The position numbers were made by a program, and so were the translations under genes. Positions 1 through 12,800 of a stretch of 64,000 bases of DNA are shown here, one piece after another. The notes below the pieces were generated by a model that worked only from the letters and a program-made list of their open reading frames with translations, did no database searches and was not told the DNA's origin. Each line of letters starts with the position of its first letter. Position 1 is the first letter of the stretch. Origin of the DNA: Kappaphycus alvarezii (lineage: Eukaryota > Rhodophyta > Florideophyceae > Gigartinales > Solieriaceae); the NCBI GenBank assembly GCA_002205965.3, contig NADL03000604.1, positions 1,054,001 to 1,118,000 on the forward strand, written 5' to 3'.

Positions 1-345
1 ATTGTAAGGCAACGTGAAGTGATTCCGGACCTTAAGGCCTTTAGAGACCAGACGGAGGGTCTCATTCCTAAAGTTCGTACTGCCATCAGACATTAGACCA
101 CGTGGAACGCCAAGAGAAGCAAACCAGTCAATGATGGCGCGGGCTGCGTTTTGAGCCAATGTGTCCGCAAAGGCAAATATCCAACAATAGGCTGAATGTT
201 CATCGCGTAGCATCAATACGTACTTCTCCCCTATATTAGCTGGTGAGACTTCAATATAGTCACACTGGAGGAGATCGTTTGGACCAGTACCATTGACTGC
301 AGGACCATACGGACGAAGAACCCTCCCCCATCAACTGTCGAGAGA
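1..345 (-). pseudogene. Ty3/gypsy integrase core fragment (partial)
   Basis: Integrase would insert the element cDNA into host DNA. The minus-strand frame reads through GPNDLLQCDYIEV, which holds the first catalytic aspartate, then a conserved stretch around DEHSAYCWIFAFADT, then GLMSDGSTNF, which holds the second aspartate. The fragment reaches position 1, so the catalytic glutamate and the C-terminal domain are outside the window. It lies downstream of RNase H, as expected for Ty3/gypsy. The stretch 346-571 between RNase H and this core should hold the zinc-binding HHCC domain, but I could not read it as one frame. Confidence 0.75.
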
Positions 346-571
346 CAATGAAGGTAAGATTTATCAAAGGTGTTCACGTCCGCCTTCAGGGCCGAACACA
401 TGCAATGTGCAGCGAGAACCTCTTTGGTAGTTTTAGAAGCACGATGTCAACTTGGTCCGGTATGGGCGATGACGCAAAGACGTGGTTGAAGGTCCTCAGC
501 GTCGTCAGGTACCCAAATTGCCCAGTATTAGTCTTGTAGAGCCCGTCAATGGCACAGAAGACCTAAGGCGA

Positions 572-1369
572 TCATGAAGCAGAACATATGTTTTGAACCA
601 TCCAGATTTCATCCATTGAAGGCTTAACTAAGTCTCCAAATGAAGAAGACGGCAAGACCGGTACGGACACATTGCGGCGAAAGAGAGGAGGAGGAGTCCA
701 ACGACTTATTATGTATGCCCAAACATTATCACTGTCCGGAATATGGACGCAGTTGTACGTGTAAGCACTAAGACGAACGGCCCAGCGAAGGACTTTACGG
801 AGCGTAGTCTGTGACAGGTCAGCCACAACGGCCGTAGGGTCGAAAAGGAAGACCAAATTGTTATGGCCGGTGAAAAGGCCAAAATCACGATCGGTAGCCA
901 GGAGCCAGTGCATGCGGTCCACAATTACCACAATGGCATAAGCTTCCTTCTCAATGGCAGACCAGCGCAGCTCAGAATCTCGAAATTGTCCTGAGAGGAA
1001 GGCGAGAGGCTCATGTCTCTGATCCTGAATAGGCAGCGCGAGGTCCTCATACGGTTTCTGTGTCATGACTACTGCCAATAATAGGTCAGACGCATCAGTA
1101 AATACACACAGATGTTTGTTGAGGTCAACGTGAGCAAGAGTGACTTGATGTTCCAGCGCACGTTGGCAGAACTGAAAGGATTTCTCATGGGTATCATTCC
1201 AACCAAGGGAGTCGAGAGTCACCTTGGCCACTGCCCGGAGAGTGCGCCTACGAGCGACAACGTAGACCTTCTCCATAAAGGACTCAAGTGCGCCAATGAT
1301 AGACGAGAATTCAGGGATTCCAGAACGCATCCATTGCATGGCACAAATGAACTGGTACAGCTCGGCCAC
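572..1369 (-). pseudogene. Ty3/gypsy RNase H domain with RT connection
   Basis: RNase H degrades the RNA strand of the RNA:DNA hybrid during reverse transcription. This 265-codon frame contains CVFTDASDLLLAVVMTQ (first acidic residue in TDAS), LAFLSGQFRDSELRWSAIEKEAYAIV (the E of EKEAYA) and a GHNNLVFLF segment. In active elements that segment is normally TDHxNL, so the second aspartate looks lost (FTGHNN). It closes with a VHIPDSDNVWAYIISRW region, corresponding to the usual PGxxNxxADxxSR. It is the best-preserved part of this element and continues from the RT fragments just upstream. It is probably inactive. Confidence 0.8.
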
Positions 1370-1378
1370 AGTGCGAGG

Positions 1379-2110
1379 TCATTTCACATTCCGAATTCCG
1401 TCAAGCTGGCGAGGGTCGAAACGGATACAGTCTGGCCTAATGAGACGACCACACCAACCGACGCCCGTCGCATACAACTCACATTTTCCTATATACAGCC
1501 GGAAGTTGTACTCCACGCAAAAATCCAAGAAACGTCGAATTGCGACAATATGATCTGAAAATGTCTCTTGGAAGATGAGAATATCGTCCAACCACCAAAG
1601 GGTCTGTCGATAGGGATCTTCAGGCATATATGCGGCCAACATGGACTGAAGAAACATAACAGCGTTCGTCGTACGGTGAAGGACCTAAGTTGGTGTCTAG
1701 ACTCCGTCTGCCGTCAGGAAAGATTGACACTCTTGGGCTCCTCATGTAGCGGAAGCTGCCAATAGCTGTGCAACAGGTCCAATAGGGAGAAATATCTAGC
1801 TCTAGCAGTCCTTGTGAGTTCCTGTTCCAAAAAGAGCATTGGGAACTGGTGTTTCACAGTGAAGCTATTGACAGTCCTGAGGTGGACAGTGAACCTGCAT
1901 TCTTCAGGATCATTCTTTGGAACGAGTAGGAGCGCACAGTCCCAAGCGGAGGAGGGATTGAAGGAGGCCATGTTCGTGGGCGTCACGAGAGCTGTCACGA
2001 AATTGGCTACGAACCTGCGTTGGGCCTGCGAGTAGTTCCGCAGTTATACCTTGACCGGAGTCGCGTCAGGGAGGAGAGAGATCTCGAGAGGCTTGACCTT
2101 TGCAGGTCGT
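1379..2110 (-). pseudogene. Ty3/gypsy reverse transcriptase, frameshifted fragments
   Basis: RT would copy the element RNA into DNA. Two frames are joined by a break between about 1657 and 1714. The upstream part (1714-1998) has WDCALLLVPKNDPEECRFTV, then VNSFTVKHQFP and ARYFSLLDLLHSYWQLPL, matching fingers and palm motifs (the D of LLDL is the first catalytic aspartate). The downstream part (1379-1657) has QTLWWLDDILIF, the YxDD catalytic box as WLDD, then KCELYATGVGWCGRLI and IRFDPRQLDGI. A third frame (2007-2110) carries the lead-in KVKPLEISLLPDATP. The multiple frame breaks make it non-functional. Confidence 0.82.
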
Positions 2111-2121
2111 CCACACGAGAA

Positions 2122-2863
2122 CTACGTGCGAAATACATGCTTATGTCTCTTGACAATGTCCCGTAAGTATTTTCCTCCTTTCTCGGGTTTCTCGTTGCGG
2201 TCCATTTCGTCCAACATGGTCGCAATATCAGTCTCCACAGAGTTTTTCTGATCGCTGTCCAAAGGGTCTAACACTGATGGATCCGTACACGGGTCTTTTT
2301 TCTCGCGAACTCGGTAGTAGTCTACTAATGAGTCACTAGAAAGGTCTTCCCTAGTCTTCATGCCTTTTTTGGCCTCCCAGAGTATTCATTGACCGTAACG
2401 GACTCTTTGTAGCCATCATAAGGCGACTGACTGTACCACGCGGGCTCTTACCTCTTCCAGAGTCCACATTGGCACAGTCAGATCCATCCCATAGGTCACA
2501 AAGTCCCTTTAATGGGGTCTTAGTATCTACAATAAGGTGACAAGGGACTGGTTAACCAAATAGAATGCCCTGACTGGTCAGAATTGCGTCAGCAACCAGA
2601 AAATTGACAATGAGTAGAGCAACAGGACCAGCGGACAACTTCAAGACGGTCCGCGGTGGCGTCCAAGTTCGAGAAAAGGTAAAGCTCTGTGTTCCCGTGT
2701 CAGTCTTCAGCGCGACCAGTAGCGTAATCGGCTTGACCTTACCGATCTTCCCAACACCATTAAAGTCAGGGCGCACAGCGATTTGGGCCGAAAAAATCGA
2801 CTCATCTGACCCATCATCGGCTCGACCGTTAACGGACAGATGCTCTTGTCTATTATGGAACAC
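2122..2863 (-). pseudogene. Ty3/gypsy protease region and protease-RT linker
   Basis: Two frames lie between Gag and RT. The 103-codon frame at 2552-2863 has GRADDGSDESIFSAQIA in the place of a retropepsin active site (usual D-S/T-G-A-x-x-S/T), so the catalytic triplet is DDG here. The 79-codon frame at 2122-2361 ends in KYLRDIVKRHKHVFRT, the typical short helix before the RT entry. Between them (2362-2551) several stops interrupt reading. The protease assignment rests on position and on the DDG-SD-S motif and is less certain than RT. Confidence 0.6.
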
Positions 2864-2951
2864 GAATTCAAAGGCGGAAGAACTCGACGACGGACATCCG
2901 ACTCGTACTTCAATCCCATCTTTCTCCTTTTGGGTCTGCGACCGCGTGGCC

Positions 2952-3960
2952 TTATATGGACCTGTAGCTGAATAGGACTTTTTTCCTGTCTTCAGGGCAA
3001 GCGGAACAGTCCTTCAGGTAGTGGCGGTATCCTTTGGCCTTATGCGGGGGCCAAATACACACCGGGTCCTTCTTTCCCGGCTTCTTCCTGGTCGCTGTAC
3101 CATCGTGGTCCTCGTAGTCCTCTCCTGTCTTTCCCTTGTACCTGTTCTTTTTATGCCCTTTCGGTCCGTTGTCCACCATCTGGAAGGCTTCGGACAACTT
3201 TATGGCGTGAGCCATGCACCCCGTGGAATCCTTGCGCAATTCGTAGTGTAACAGCACAAGGTCAGACTCCAACCGTCTGCGACGGGAATCGGCCCGAATA
3301 GCGGACAGAACATGCGATACCGCGACTACTTCGTTGTCTTCAGTAATCCACGAAGACCATGACGGCTTGACAACGATCAGTAAGACAAAAACAGAGTCTC
3401 AATACGAGACCGAACGTTGAGGTCCTTCATGTCAATCTTAAGCCCTTTCTCCACAAGCTTGTCCAAATGGTCAATTGTGACGACCTCACGGGTCTCTACA
3501 GCCTTCTCGTCGAGTTACTTGCGAAGTTCCCTATCGTCAAGACTGCCATACGATGACACGACCTCCAGAATGTCTAGGTCTATGAGTGATTCGATCCATT
3601 CTCAGATGACACAATAATTGATCTGCACAGGCTTCGTAGCCTCTGCAGAGATAAAGTCCTGTCCGGTCAACTGGCGAGCTCGCTATGACACTTCGCACGA
3701 ATACTGATCGTATGCGCGAAGGAACTTGCGTACTGAGGCTGCGTTGGTCTTAGTCAGTCGTGGGTGTTCCACCGCGGTCGCGACGACGCGGGACCCTTGA
3801 CTCGATGAAGCGATATCAATGAAGGAAAGACTTGACTGATGTTCCCTTTGGCCTGAATGGACGATATTTTCACACTCGTAATATAGGAGTGATCACTGTG
3901 ATTTCTCGAGGGTGAGATACTTGATGACCGAGATAGCCTTGATAGCCTTTTACTAGGGAC
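2952..3960 (-). pseudogene. Ty3/gypsy Gag, degenerate, with zinc-binding-like C terminus
   Basis: Gag would form the element's particle. The 106-codon frame at 2952-3272 begins ESDLVLLHYELRKDSTGCMA and runs into a Lys/Gly-rich stretch, then CIWPPHKAKGYRHYLKDC followed by CPEDRKK. This is a Cys-His cluster of the type seen in Gag proteins of this gypsy group. Upstream to about 3960 the same protein continues in broken frames (for example a piece reading FVDY and later GIACSVRYSG). The start codon was not found. Confidence 0.6.
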
Positions 3961-4149
3961 CTTAAGGGCTTATATATTAATCAAGCGAACACACAGTGGA
4001 GAAACAATTGCGTGAGGTACAGAAGTGAACGAATTGCATCATACAATATACATGTAGACTAATATGATTGGCCAGAAAAGGTTCGTAGAAATTAACGATG
4101 AAATTTCGTCACTCTTGGTGAACCGGAAAACAGAGCTGTGCTTCTAAAA

Positions 4150-4975
4150 ATGCGAGCCATTAACTGCTACATGAATGATGCTTAGACGCCTTTCTTTCCC
4201 TTCACGATGGGTAGACGTGGAATCAATGTTTGGTATGCGACGACCAGCTTTATGTGAGGTTTTGCGGGAGGTAGTGGAAAGTCCAATAACGTATAAGAGT
4301 CAACTTTTAGGAAATTTTAGGGATGATATCATGAATACAACTGCTTTCCTATATGTAGAGGCTATCAAGGAAAAGGAAGCAGCGTTAGACAAGTGCGTTG
4401 GATTCTCCAATTGCATCAACATACGGATGAGTTGACCAGGGGAATCAGGAGCAAGCAAGGGGATATTCTACTGGGGACATAAGAGACGCCACTGCCCAAA
4501 ATATAGTACTATTTTAACTCCAGATGGTCTCATGTTTCACTGGTACGGACCGGAGATTGGTCGCAATCATGACATGACCCTCTATGGGCAAAGCGAGATA
4601 GAAGATGCCCTACGTCATGGTCTCAATCTCAACGGTACGCAGTACTACATATGAGATGAAGATGAATATGTGCTGCAACCATGGCTGCAGGTTGCTTTCC
4701 CTAGAGCTGTAGTTATTGTAGCACAGTTTGAAGATAAAAAGACCATGAGCGCGGTGGGAGAAGCCGTGACAAATACATACAAAGATATGAAACAAGATAT
4801 GGTCTTCACAAGACTTCCCACGAGGGCTTAAAGTACGACAGTACCCTATCGCACTTCTGTACAAGTCTGCAGCTCTCCTATGGAACTTTAAGATATGTAT
4901 GATGCATGGCGATAAAGTGGGGGCGTACTTCAATTCCCCACCCCTGAGGTTAACTCAACACCTGCTGCAACGGTA
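4150..4975 (+). pseudogene. PIF/Harbinger-type DDE transposase remnant A
   Basis: This would be the endonuclease/transposase that cuts and reinserts the element. The frame at 4175-4435 has RWVDVESMFGMRRPALCEVL and then YVEAIKEKEAALDKCVGFSNCINIRM, where related enzymes have a FIDGT-type motif with the first catalytic aspartate; here it reads SNCIN. After a frameshift the 4510-4660 part reads LTPDGLMFHWYGPEIGRNHD and then LNGTQYYI followed by a stop where GD(A/S)AY is expected. Later frames hold PWLQVAFPRA and a YKDMKQ helix. It is nearly full length but carries several stops and shifts and has lost catalytic residues. Confidence 0.8.
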
Positions 4976-4999
4976 AATGATAGAGAGCTCAGCAGCCGG

Positions 5000-6099
5000 C
5001 TTCGCCGCCATCCGAGCTTCTCCTCAGTCATCTAACCGCTTAGCTTCCTCCACTCGGATCCTCCTTTTCGATCGCTACGATTGGACTCGCAAAAAGTATC
5101 AGCGAAGGCCAAACCCCAACCATCGCAATACAAGACGTGGATGGGAGGGAGCGAAGCATTTAGATGACCGAGTGATGGCGGAGAGAGAGTCGAAGATACG
5201 AGCAGAGCACGGGATGCTTTACTCTAACTTCTTTACGAGAGCACTAAGCACTGCCATCATCCTATTCCGTTCCTGTATGGACCGCAGTCTCTCCTTTCTA
5301 TCCAGCGCAGCGCATTCCATCTTCATTTATACGCGTTTCCCGTCCAAACATAGTCTTAAATGCTCCTTCTTATGCGTCTGCTCAAAACTTGCGGCTTCAC
5401 TCTCGTCTTAACGGCGCCCACACGCGAAGAGATCCTCATCGTGCTTCACCTTCTTCTCCTCCACCACGCGCCTCGCGTGGAGCTGCTTGCACATATATTC
5501 CAGCTCATCCTCGTCGAAGTCGACGACGAGAGCCCGCTTCTTCGTCGTCTATACTATCGAGATCTGGAGCCCTTATCCTTGCCCCGAGACGTCCTCCCAC
5601 GCGCGCGAGCCTTGGTTCTGATCTACTTTCCTGCGGCGAGCAGTCTCTTTTCAAGCCCAGTACACTCGTCGCGTTACGCCCTGCGCTTCTCGTCGAATTA
5701 ATCCATCGCGGAGACGACATCGTCAAGGAGCTCCTCACGCTTGCCGCTAATCTCGATGATTCCCGACGCGACAGGGTTGTCTTGGACCGCGAGACGATGG
5801 GAGACGATTTTCTTGAAACGGTCGCTTAACGTCTCCATGACGGAGCGCACACGTTTTGAAGCCCATCCGGAGGGTATCGAGATAAAAGGCTGCAATTTAT
5901 CCTTTAATATTGATTTCGCTTCTCCATGCGGCGCTACATGGGCGTCAATGGCGATGAAATCCTTAAGGAGAGGAACATCCCAAGCAGAGGTGAATCTCAT
6001 GCGTTTTTTTGACGGAATATTATGGACGTTTGAGGTGGCTTCTTGGTGTCCCGCAGGATTTGGAGAATGTGCGTATTCAGGGTGGATGGGTGTGGCCAT
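5000..6099 (-). pseudogene. Myb-like DNA-binding and coiled-coil partner protein of element A
   Basis: The first 133 codons (5698-6099) start MATPIHPEYAHSPN and contain a helical domain from RFTSAWDVPLLKDFIAID to RFKKIVSHRLAV, like the Myb/SANT-like domains that partner Harbinger transposases, followed by KREELLDDVVSAMD. After a shift near 5700 the protein continues as a charged coiled coil (LEKRLLAAGK, then an Arg/Lys-rich stretch, then a second coil down to about 5000). It aligns by eye with the protein at 31646-32876: both carry an N-x-L-V/R-F-K-x-I core, an E-x-L-D-D helix and the string (E)(K)RKL(V/L)AAG. It likely bound the transposon ends. Confidence 0.6.
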
Positions 6100-6306
6100 G
6101 GTGGACGGCGGATTTGGGATAGACTTTCATGAAGGTAGAAAGGTCTGAGAGGGTTGCTTCATCTGAAAATGACACATAGAAATTTCGGAGCCATGCAAGC
6201 CCTTTTTTCATGTCATATGAAGGTGTTCTGCTGAGCTTTTTTCTTAGTTTTCCCAAAGAAGTGCTGGATCCGAAAAATGAATTCACATTGAATCAAAACG
6301 CGCCAT

Positions 6307-6894
6307 TTGAAGCCCATGTGTATGAAGTTTCACGTAATTTGGTTACCATGGGAAATTCTTGCGGTCTGCATAATCTCTTTAATGGCAACTACGGGTACAT
6401 ATGAGCTGGGACTAGGCTCCACAACATTCTTATTTTCTTACTTTCTTCAAAAGTCCATTCAAGCTGAAAGACCCCATTATTCCAAACAAAAACCACCTAT
6501 CGACTTGAAGCACGGATATTATTTGGCCCTTACGGAAGCTGGTACTACCATTTCCGAGATATCAGCTAAAATAAATAGGAAGAGAGAAGCGTTCGAAAGT
6601 TTCCGCGACGCATCGTGTATGTCCGAGAAGGTCTCCAGACCTGGTTTTTCACGTAAATTTTCGGCCCATGTAGAAAAACAGTTGGTGCGGGCAGAACTTA
6701 GTGTGGAGAAAACGGCTCGAGAGGGTCCGGACGAGCTCGAACTTGACCAGCCGGTGTCCTTAACACTATATTATTTTAGGAAAAATGCCAATATGCGTTC
6801 CAGATATAACCAGCGAGCTCCACCTTTCAATGAAGCATATATAATTTTTCCCATGGAATCAGGACAAGGACAAGTCTCCTTGAACTACAAATAG
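6307..6894 (+). pseudogene. Tc1/mariner-like transposase N-terminal region
   Basis: The 195-codon frame contains LALTEAGTTISEISAKINRK, a helix-turn-helix like the first DNA-binding domain of Tc1/Tc3 transposases. Then comes RPGFSRKFSAHVEKQLVRAE, matching the GRP-x-x-K/R-L-S segment before the second HTH, and then VSLTLYYFRKNANMRS...APPFNEAYI, which resembles the Tc1 segment with YRK...PPLT. No DDE/D catalytic core was found downstream, so only the DNA-binding half remains. The first 80 or so codons have no recognised similarity, and the true start is unknown. Confidence 0.55.
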
Positions 6895-9800
6895 TAATAA
6901 TATATGTACTCAGTAGGTGTGAAATGAAGAAGATAAATTTTACCCCATGTAATTCTCCCGTGCTATGACTTCTTCATAATTGAAAATCTGGGAAAATGTT
7001 TCTCTTCCAATTAAAGTCTGATTTCAAAGTACAGAAACACACGAGTAAAACTTACCTAAAAACTCTTTCAAAAATCTCATTTCTATGATTTATATTTTTT
7101 TGAACGCAGCTCACTTTAAGCCCGCCTAAAGAGCTCTCCTGATACCGATATGTCAGAGCTCGTGGCGAATCAGTGAGAAAGTGGAATTGCTCACCTAAAC
7201 ACGAGATTCGCAAGCTCAGTACAATTACTAGTATCAGTCTCCAATTTATACTTTAGGGATATGCTACTTTACTGCTTCACAAGAAATCAAGGCTCCTCAT
7301 GTACTTCAACTCTGCATTTCTTTTGTTCTATGGTATTCAACTTTTTATGCACTGAATTATTTCCTGTCTCCCGTACCACTAGATGCATACACTGGTCAGC
7401 CTTCACCAGCGGATTTGGAATAATATTCAGAGTGGAACGGCAAAGCATCATAAATGTCGAGAGTAAGTCGAGCACGAATCCATCAGTTGGAAATGACGGA
7501 AGGCAACATTTTACGAAATAAATTGAAGCCAACTTACGGAGATCAGGAAAACTCAATTGTATGTACTGGATACGTTTTCATCAGTGATTTCATCGGCTTT
7601 TACTGGTCACCCTGAATAAAAGATATTAAAAAAGAAAATACTACTCAGAGAAGGATGGGAACGGTACTGTTCTGTATTCTAATCAATATCCGCTTAATTA
7701 AAAGAAATTCTGCCCTTTTTCACCATCACATGCTCTAGGACTAGCACATGGTTGGATTGATCAGTTTATTTTGCAAAATTGTTTAATTTCAGCCATTATG
7801 CAGCCATAAAGTCCTATTTATTGACAAGTCGCCAACTTAATTGATCTTTTAGTTGTCCTATCCATTCACTAATGAGAAAAATTTGTAATCACAAAATTCA
7901 AGAATAAATAATCGGAAGGAGAATGAAACAACGCATCCTCTTCATAGCGCTGTACAGATAAGATATAATTGTTTACCTTTTCTTTCAACTATTTCATGTC
8001 GTGCTAATCCTGCACTAAATAGTAGAGAGTTCTACCATCGCGAAGCTCGGTATTTTACGTAACTTCTTTCCTGCTTGCTTCTCATCCAGTCCTCAGAATC
8101 TCTCCTGATATGGCCTCCTCTCCTACTAATCTTTAGCAGATGAAGGTTACGACTTTAGCAAAATACTTCAAGTCTAAAAAAATACAACATATATTTAAAA
8201 AGGATGGCCCATTAGGTTTTAACATGAATTAAGGCGTATAATTGATGCACATTTGCTCCAAATATGAAAATAACTTGACGTCTACCTATCTAGCGCTTCT
8301 ATACACAATTTTTTTGTGGCAATTATGGCAAAAAAATAATGATAACCGCTTAAGGCGTCTACTTTGTCTTTATTTTATCACTCCAAAAGGAATCCAACCG
8401 AGCTTTCTCGTTACGAAAGTACCAAAACTTTCTGCTTTTCTCGGATGGCGACAATTTCATGCGTTTTATCGCTGATGGAAGCTTGAAGACTTCACATTAT
8501 GCCCAAGTTGTTATAGTGCTACCAGAAATTGTCACCAGTCTTTCCCGTAATTTTGAATGCAATTTCCAGCAATGAGCTGGCCTGAAAAGTAGAACACTAT
8601 CAGTAATCAGTATTATTCTTAAGTAATATGTTCTAGATCATATTGACCCATCCAGTGAATAAAATGCTGTTCAAATTAGCTTCCATCACTTTTTACTAAA
8701 TTTTTCATTCCTAGGGCCAAATTTATGACATATAAGGATCTCCGGGTAGTTTAATCATCTTTTTTTGCGCGATATATGCTAAATGATGAAATGTAATCAC
8801 TGCTATGAGAAATGCATGGCCCTATAGCCTGACAATTGCAACTTTTCTCCATAGAAGAGCGACCCGTACTCTCTAATCTGAGTATGAAATCTCTCCCACT
8901 CCTGGTTACTATCAAATATAAACTCCTAATTATTACTGTTTTCATGTAAACAGAAAATTTCTGAGAGCAGTTGCGTTTCATCATATACTCGGATTTCTTC
9001 ATAAAAGTTCTGAAAGATTAAAGTTATTCTCCTTTTGTCGGATCTAATGTTTCTACAACAGCACTTTTGGTTGAACGAATCCTAATGAAGTGGGACTGGA
9101 ATACCACATTAGAGGACATCAAGGGATCTACAGGGCTCTGAGTCACCTCTTGACGTTCGATTGAAGGCTACTATTCTTCGTTACTCTCAATTTTCAACTC
9201 ATTACAGGCCTTCTGCTGGGTCGGTCAAAAACCATAATTTGTCCATTTTCATATAAAAATCCCTCCAATGCGCAAAAATTCCTTGGAGAAAACTCAACCT
9301 TCATTTATAATATAATGGATTGCCTTAATGCGTTAATCGGTCTACAATCGTTGAACACAATTGAAGAGCCATAGAAATTGCTGTATCGAACAAAGGATAG
9401 AGATATATAGATGATAGCCTAATCTAATTTGCTTCCACCATAGGACCCAAAAGTTTTTTTAGCCAGGGCCAGAGGAAAAACCCTATAACTTTACGATCAC
9501 TGTAATCTTCATAAGTGTATCTAATAAAGACCATTAAAATGCCATATACTTTTCTTTTGTAATAGTGCCGACTCCTTTGACATCCGGAATAGCCAGCTCA
9601 TCTTTTTCGTTTACATCTCCCAGAGTATTGGTAAGTGCTCTCCGAATTTTTCTTTGCAAGTACTTCAATCTTATTAGATATCTCGTGAATTAGTACAAAG
9701 TAGGCATTCTTCGAAGTTCTAAACTCGATTTGGAACACAGATGAAACATTACTTGGAAGATTACACCATTAATGTCGAATATGTAATTTGTCATTTTTAC

Positions 9801-12800
9801 ACCCATCCAATCTAAAACATATATCGTTTTATGCATAAGCGAAATCTGTAACCTTAACGTAGTACATGCACCGTGAATAAGAGAAAATATGCAATACTGA
9901 ATACTTACTATATCTGAATGCTTTACCTTAAGCCATTTTTGAAAGCAAAAACTCCAATAACCCATGTCATATCATACTTTAGATAGTTTATCACTGTAAT
10001 TCCTTCTCTATTGGATGTTTTAGTCGTTTTGAAGCACATACAGGCTCCATCAAGGCTTTAGTGATATTTATGATTCTACATCGTCAATATTCCCGAGTCC
10101 TCTAAAAATATTAAGCCTTTCTCTTGAATGAAAACATATACAAGTTCCGCAAATTTTATGCAGCGTTCAACACAAAGCGATTCACACACTTGATCGAAAT
10201 TTCCACCTCAAAGTGTTCAAAACTTCTTACAGTAACTCTATTTCGCTAGATACACAGCTCTTAATGATCTTCAATAGTCCTCTAAATCGTTCCCCTCGAT
10301 ACTTGATGGGCGAGATGTAAAAGTTTGCTGCTCAGAAATATTTGATGCTGCGACTAGAAGTTTCTCCCAAGTAACATATAATCCTGAAGATGGGTCCACT
10401 TTCGCACCTCCTCGAGGAGAGCAAAAGGCATACCTAAAACTTGCGGAACCATTTAGCCACTTTCATAATTCTTCTACTATCAACAGCATGATTTTGCCGC
10501 ACATTTATTTGAAGAACTCCGCTATTGCTTTGGAAAATTTTCCCGTGAATCCAAGTATTAGCAGCATAGATCGCCTATAGATAATTTGCTTCCATTATTT
10601 CCATAGAAATGGCAACTGCCACTTTTCTTCATTTGCCCAACTCTTATCGCAAAACATAATTTCACCAAACGCAAACGCTTTTTCGTTGCTTTCTCGTTGC
10701 ATTCAAGTACAAAACAAATTGAAGGCATTTTCGGAACAGAATTCCTTTTCTTCGCTTTTGAAAATCGCTGTTGACACCGCTCTTTACCCTTCATTTGCAT
10801 TTAAAATTTTCGGGCTCCATTTCTACTACAGCTACAATATAATCAAAAAGCTTAAGAAAGCCAAATGCGCACTTTCTGAATGTTCCCCGATCCGGCATCA
10901 ACTATTACTTCTGCACTGGTGCACCCTTTCTCTTACACTTTCCTGTTGAATCAAATGTAGTCTCGAGACTCCCTTAAAAAATTCATCTAATTTTGCCGCA
11001 TTTAATGTCGCCCAGTAAAAAGCAGGAAGCAGAACATCTCCATAGTAGCTGGAAATATCCTAATCCGAGATAGGGACTAGAAATTCCATCTCGCGTAACT
11101 CAGCCGTGCTCCGGACACGGCAATATAATTAAATCTCTTGTTCCTTCACTTTGAATTAATTATCTTCTAAACTGCCGATTTAAGTCTTCTCAGAAAGCAC
11201 GAACTCATTACATCTCCAAGCACCTCTCTTTTCGCATCTCATTCCGTATTTAGCATTTTCAAGGACTCAAACACAATGCTATCAAAGCATCGTGAAAATA
11301 CGCCTTAATTCTTTAAATTCAGGTTTAAGTTACATGTGGACAGTAACTTTACCGTGAAATGACATAGATGATGATTTTGTTACCAATGTTTTCAATCATA
11401 TCAATCCATTGCTATCAGAATTTTTTATAGTAAAAATGTTTTCGTTTGTCCATAAACATCGCCTAATGTATCCAGTAGCCACCTGAATGGGCCAAGGACT
11501 CCACATAACGTTCGGTTTAGACCTTCAATTTTAAGCTTGATATTTTCGCAAGTCAAGATTCCATATCTGACCAAGTATAGACCAATTCGTTTATGTCAAT
11601 TAGTTTTTTTATTCAGTTGACGTTAAATACATTCACTGTACCATAGTGGATATTGATATTATGATTCTAATATCTACTTCTCCCTTATAGTCTCATTATA
11701 GGCCTATAACCCGTTTTTGGCTTTTACGTGACTCAAAACCTCGAACTCTGTGCCGCTATCACCAAGAAAACGTTAAATATCTAGATACGTTCACCTTTCC
11801 GAATTCCTTCATTTATCTTTCTATATCCACCTCATATCTACCTTCCTCTTGCTTAATCTGCTTTTCCGAGTTATTTAATTACTTTTGGCGCCACTTACTG
11901 GGTTTTTTACAGAAAAGAAAGAAATTATACGTTGCATTGATGAAAATAATTTCTTCTATCAGCGGTATACGCATCAAATCTGGGCAACATACGCCGCAAA
12001 TCTGGCCCTTTTCAGTCTTAACTCTTGTTTATTAATGCATACATGGTACCATTATTTATCTACGTCTTATATTTCACAAGTTTCTGAAATTTTGGAGATC
12101 ACCACAGGGCCTTGAAATTGGAGAATTAGTAAAGCGTCCAGCAGTCCAATAAACCATCAACTATTTTGACGAACTTTTTAAGAGACTATATGCTGTTGAG
12201 TCAGAATTAATTCCAATATTTTGCTACCAAGCCAAGTATGGTAGTAAGGGAGTTTAAGGTATGAAGTGAAAAATTGCGCCGAAATGATGAGCCTAATAAA
12301 GGGAGTGCTACCTATAAGGAAGGCCTCAAAGAAAATTGCATCATCCAGCTGTAGACTGTGTTTATTGTTGGTGGCTGTGTCACCTCCCCCACAGTATTTC
12401 GATGACTAGCTTTCTGTACCCGAGTCGAATCGATTCTAGGTCACCTAACAGAAATTATTTACACACAGCTAAATAAATTATTTGCGCTCCCCCCCCGAGC
12501 TCATTAATGGATCAGTAATATATCCAATGAACCCGCGATTATAAATTACAGTGCTTGGACCGAGCGACATTAAGCCTACGTTGTAACAACAATAACTAAA
12601 TTAGTTGTAACACAATAACTAAATTAAATTAAATTTATCACAATACGGCGAGCCAATTATATTGATCGAAATTGGTCATGTTTTGACGAGTAGCTAACGT
12701 AAGACCTTGAGTGGCTGCAATATCAATCGAGAGTATGATTTGGTGCTCAATCCTAACACCATCAGCACTAAAGCGATGCGGATTCAACAATTACAAAACA

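Larger units (their letters stand above)
1..3960 (-). mobile_element. Ty3/gypsy retrotransposon remnant 1 (truncated at window edge)
   Basis: Reading the minus strand from about 3960 down to 1, the pieces occur in the order Gag, protease, reverse transcriptase, RNase H, integrase. That is the Ty3/gypsy order (in Ty1/copia the integrase comes before RT). Every domain is split by frameshifts or stops, so this is a dead copy. The integrase runs off the left edge and no LTR was found inside the window; the 3' LTR would lie before position 1. The upstream limit near 3960 is approximate, because Gag similarity fades there. Confidence 0.85.
4150..6130. mobile_element. PIF/Harbinger-like two-gene DNA transposon, copy A (dead)
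   Basis: A plus-strand transposase pseudogene (4150-4975) converges on a minus-strand Myb-like/coiled-coil gene (about 5000-6099). PIF/Harbinger elements are known to encode a DDE transposase and a second Myb/SANT-type DNA-binding protein, and the same pairing and orientation recur at 30515-32876. I could not identify terminal inverted repeats or a TTA/TAA duplication by eye, so the outer limits are those of the coding remnants. Confidence 0.65.

Noticed and set aside
1112..1558. 148-codon plus ORF
   Set aside because: It is the antisense shadow of the gypsy RNase H and RT pieces on the minus strand.
9060..9640. Faint Ty3/gypsy RT/RNase H similarity on the minus strand in the AT-rich stretch
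   Set aside because: Only short strings (for example ENGQIMVF, FNDCRPINAL) in different frames; not distinguishable from chance by eye.
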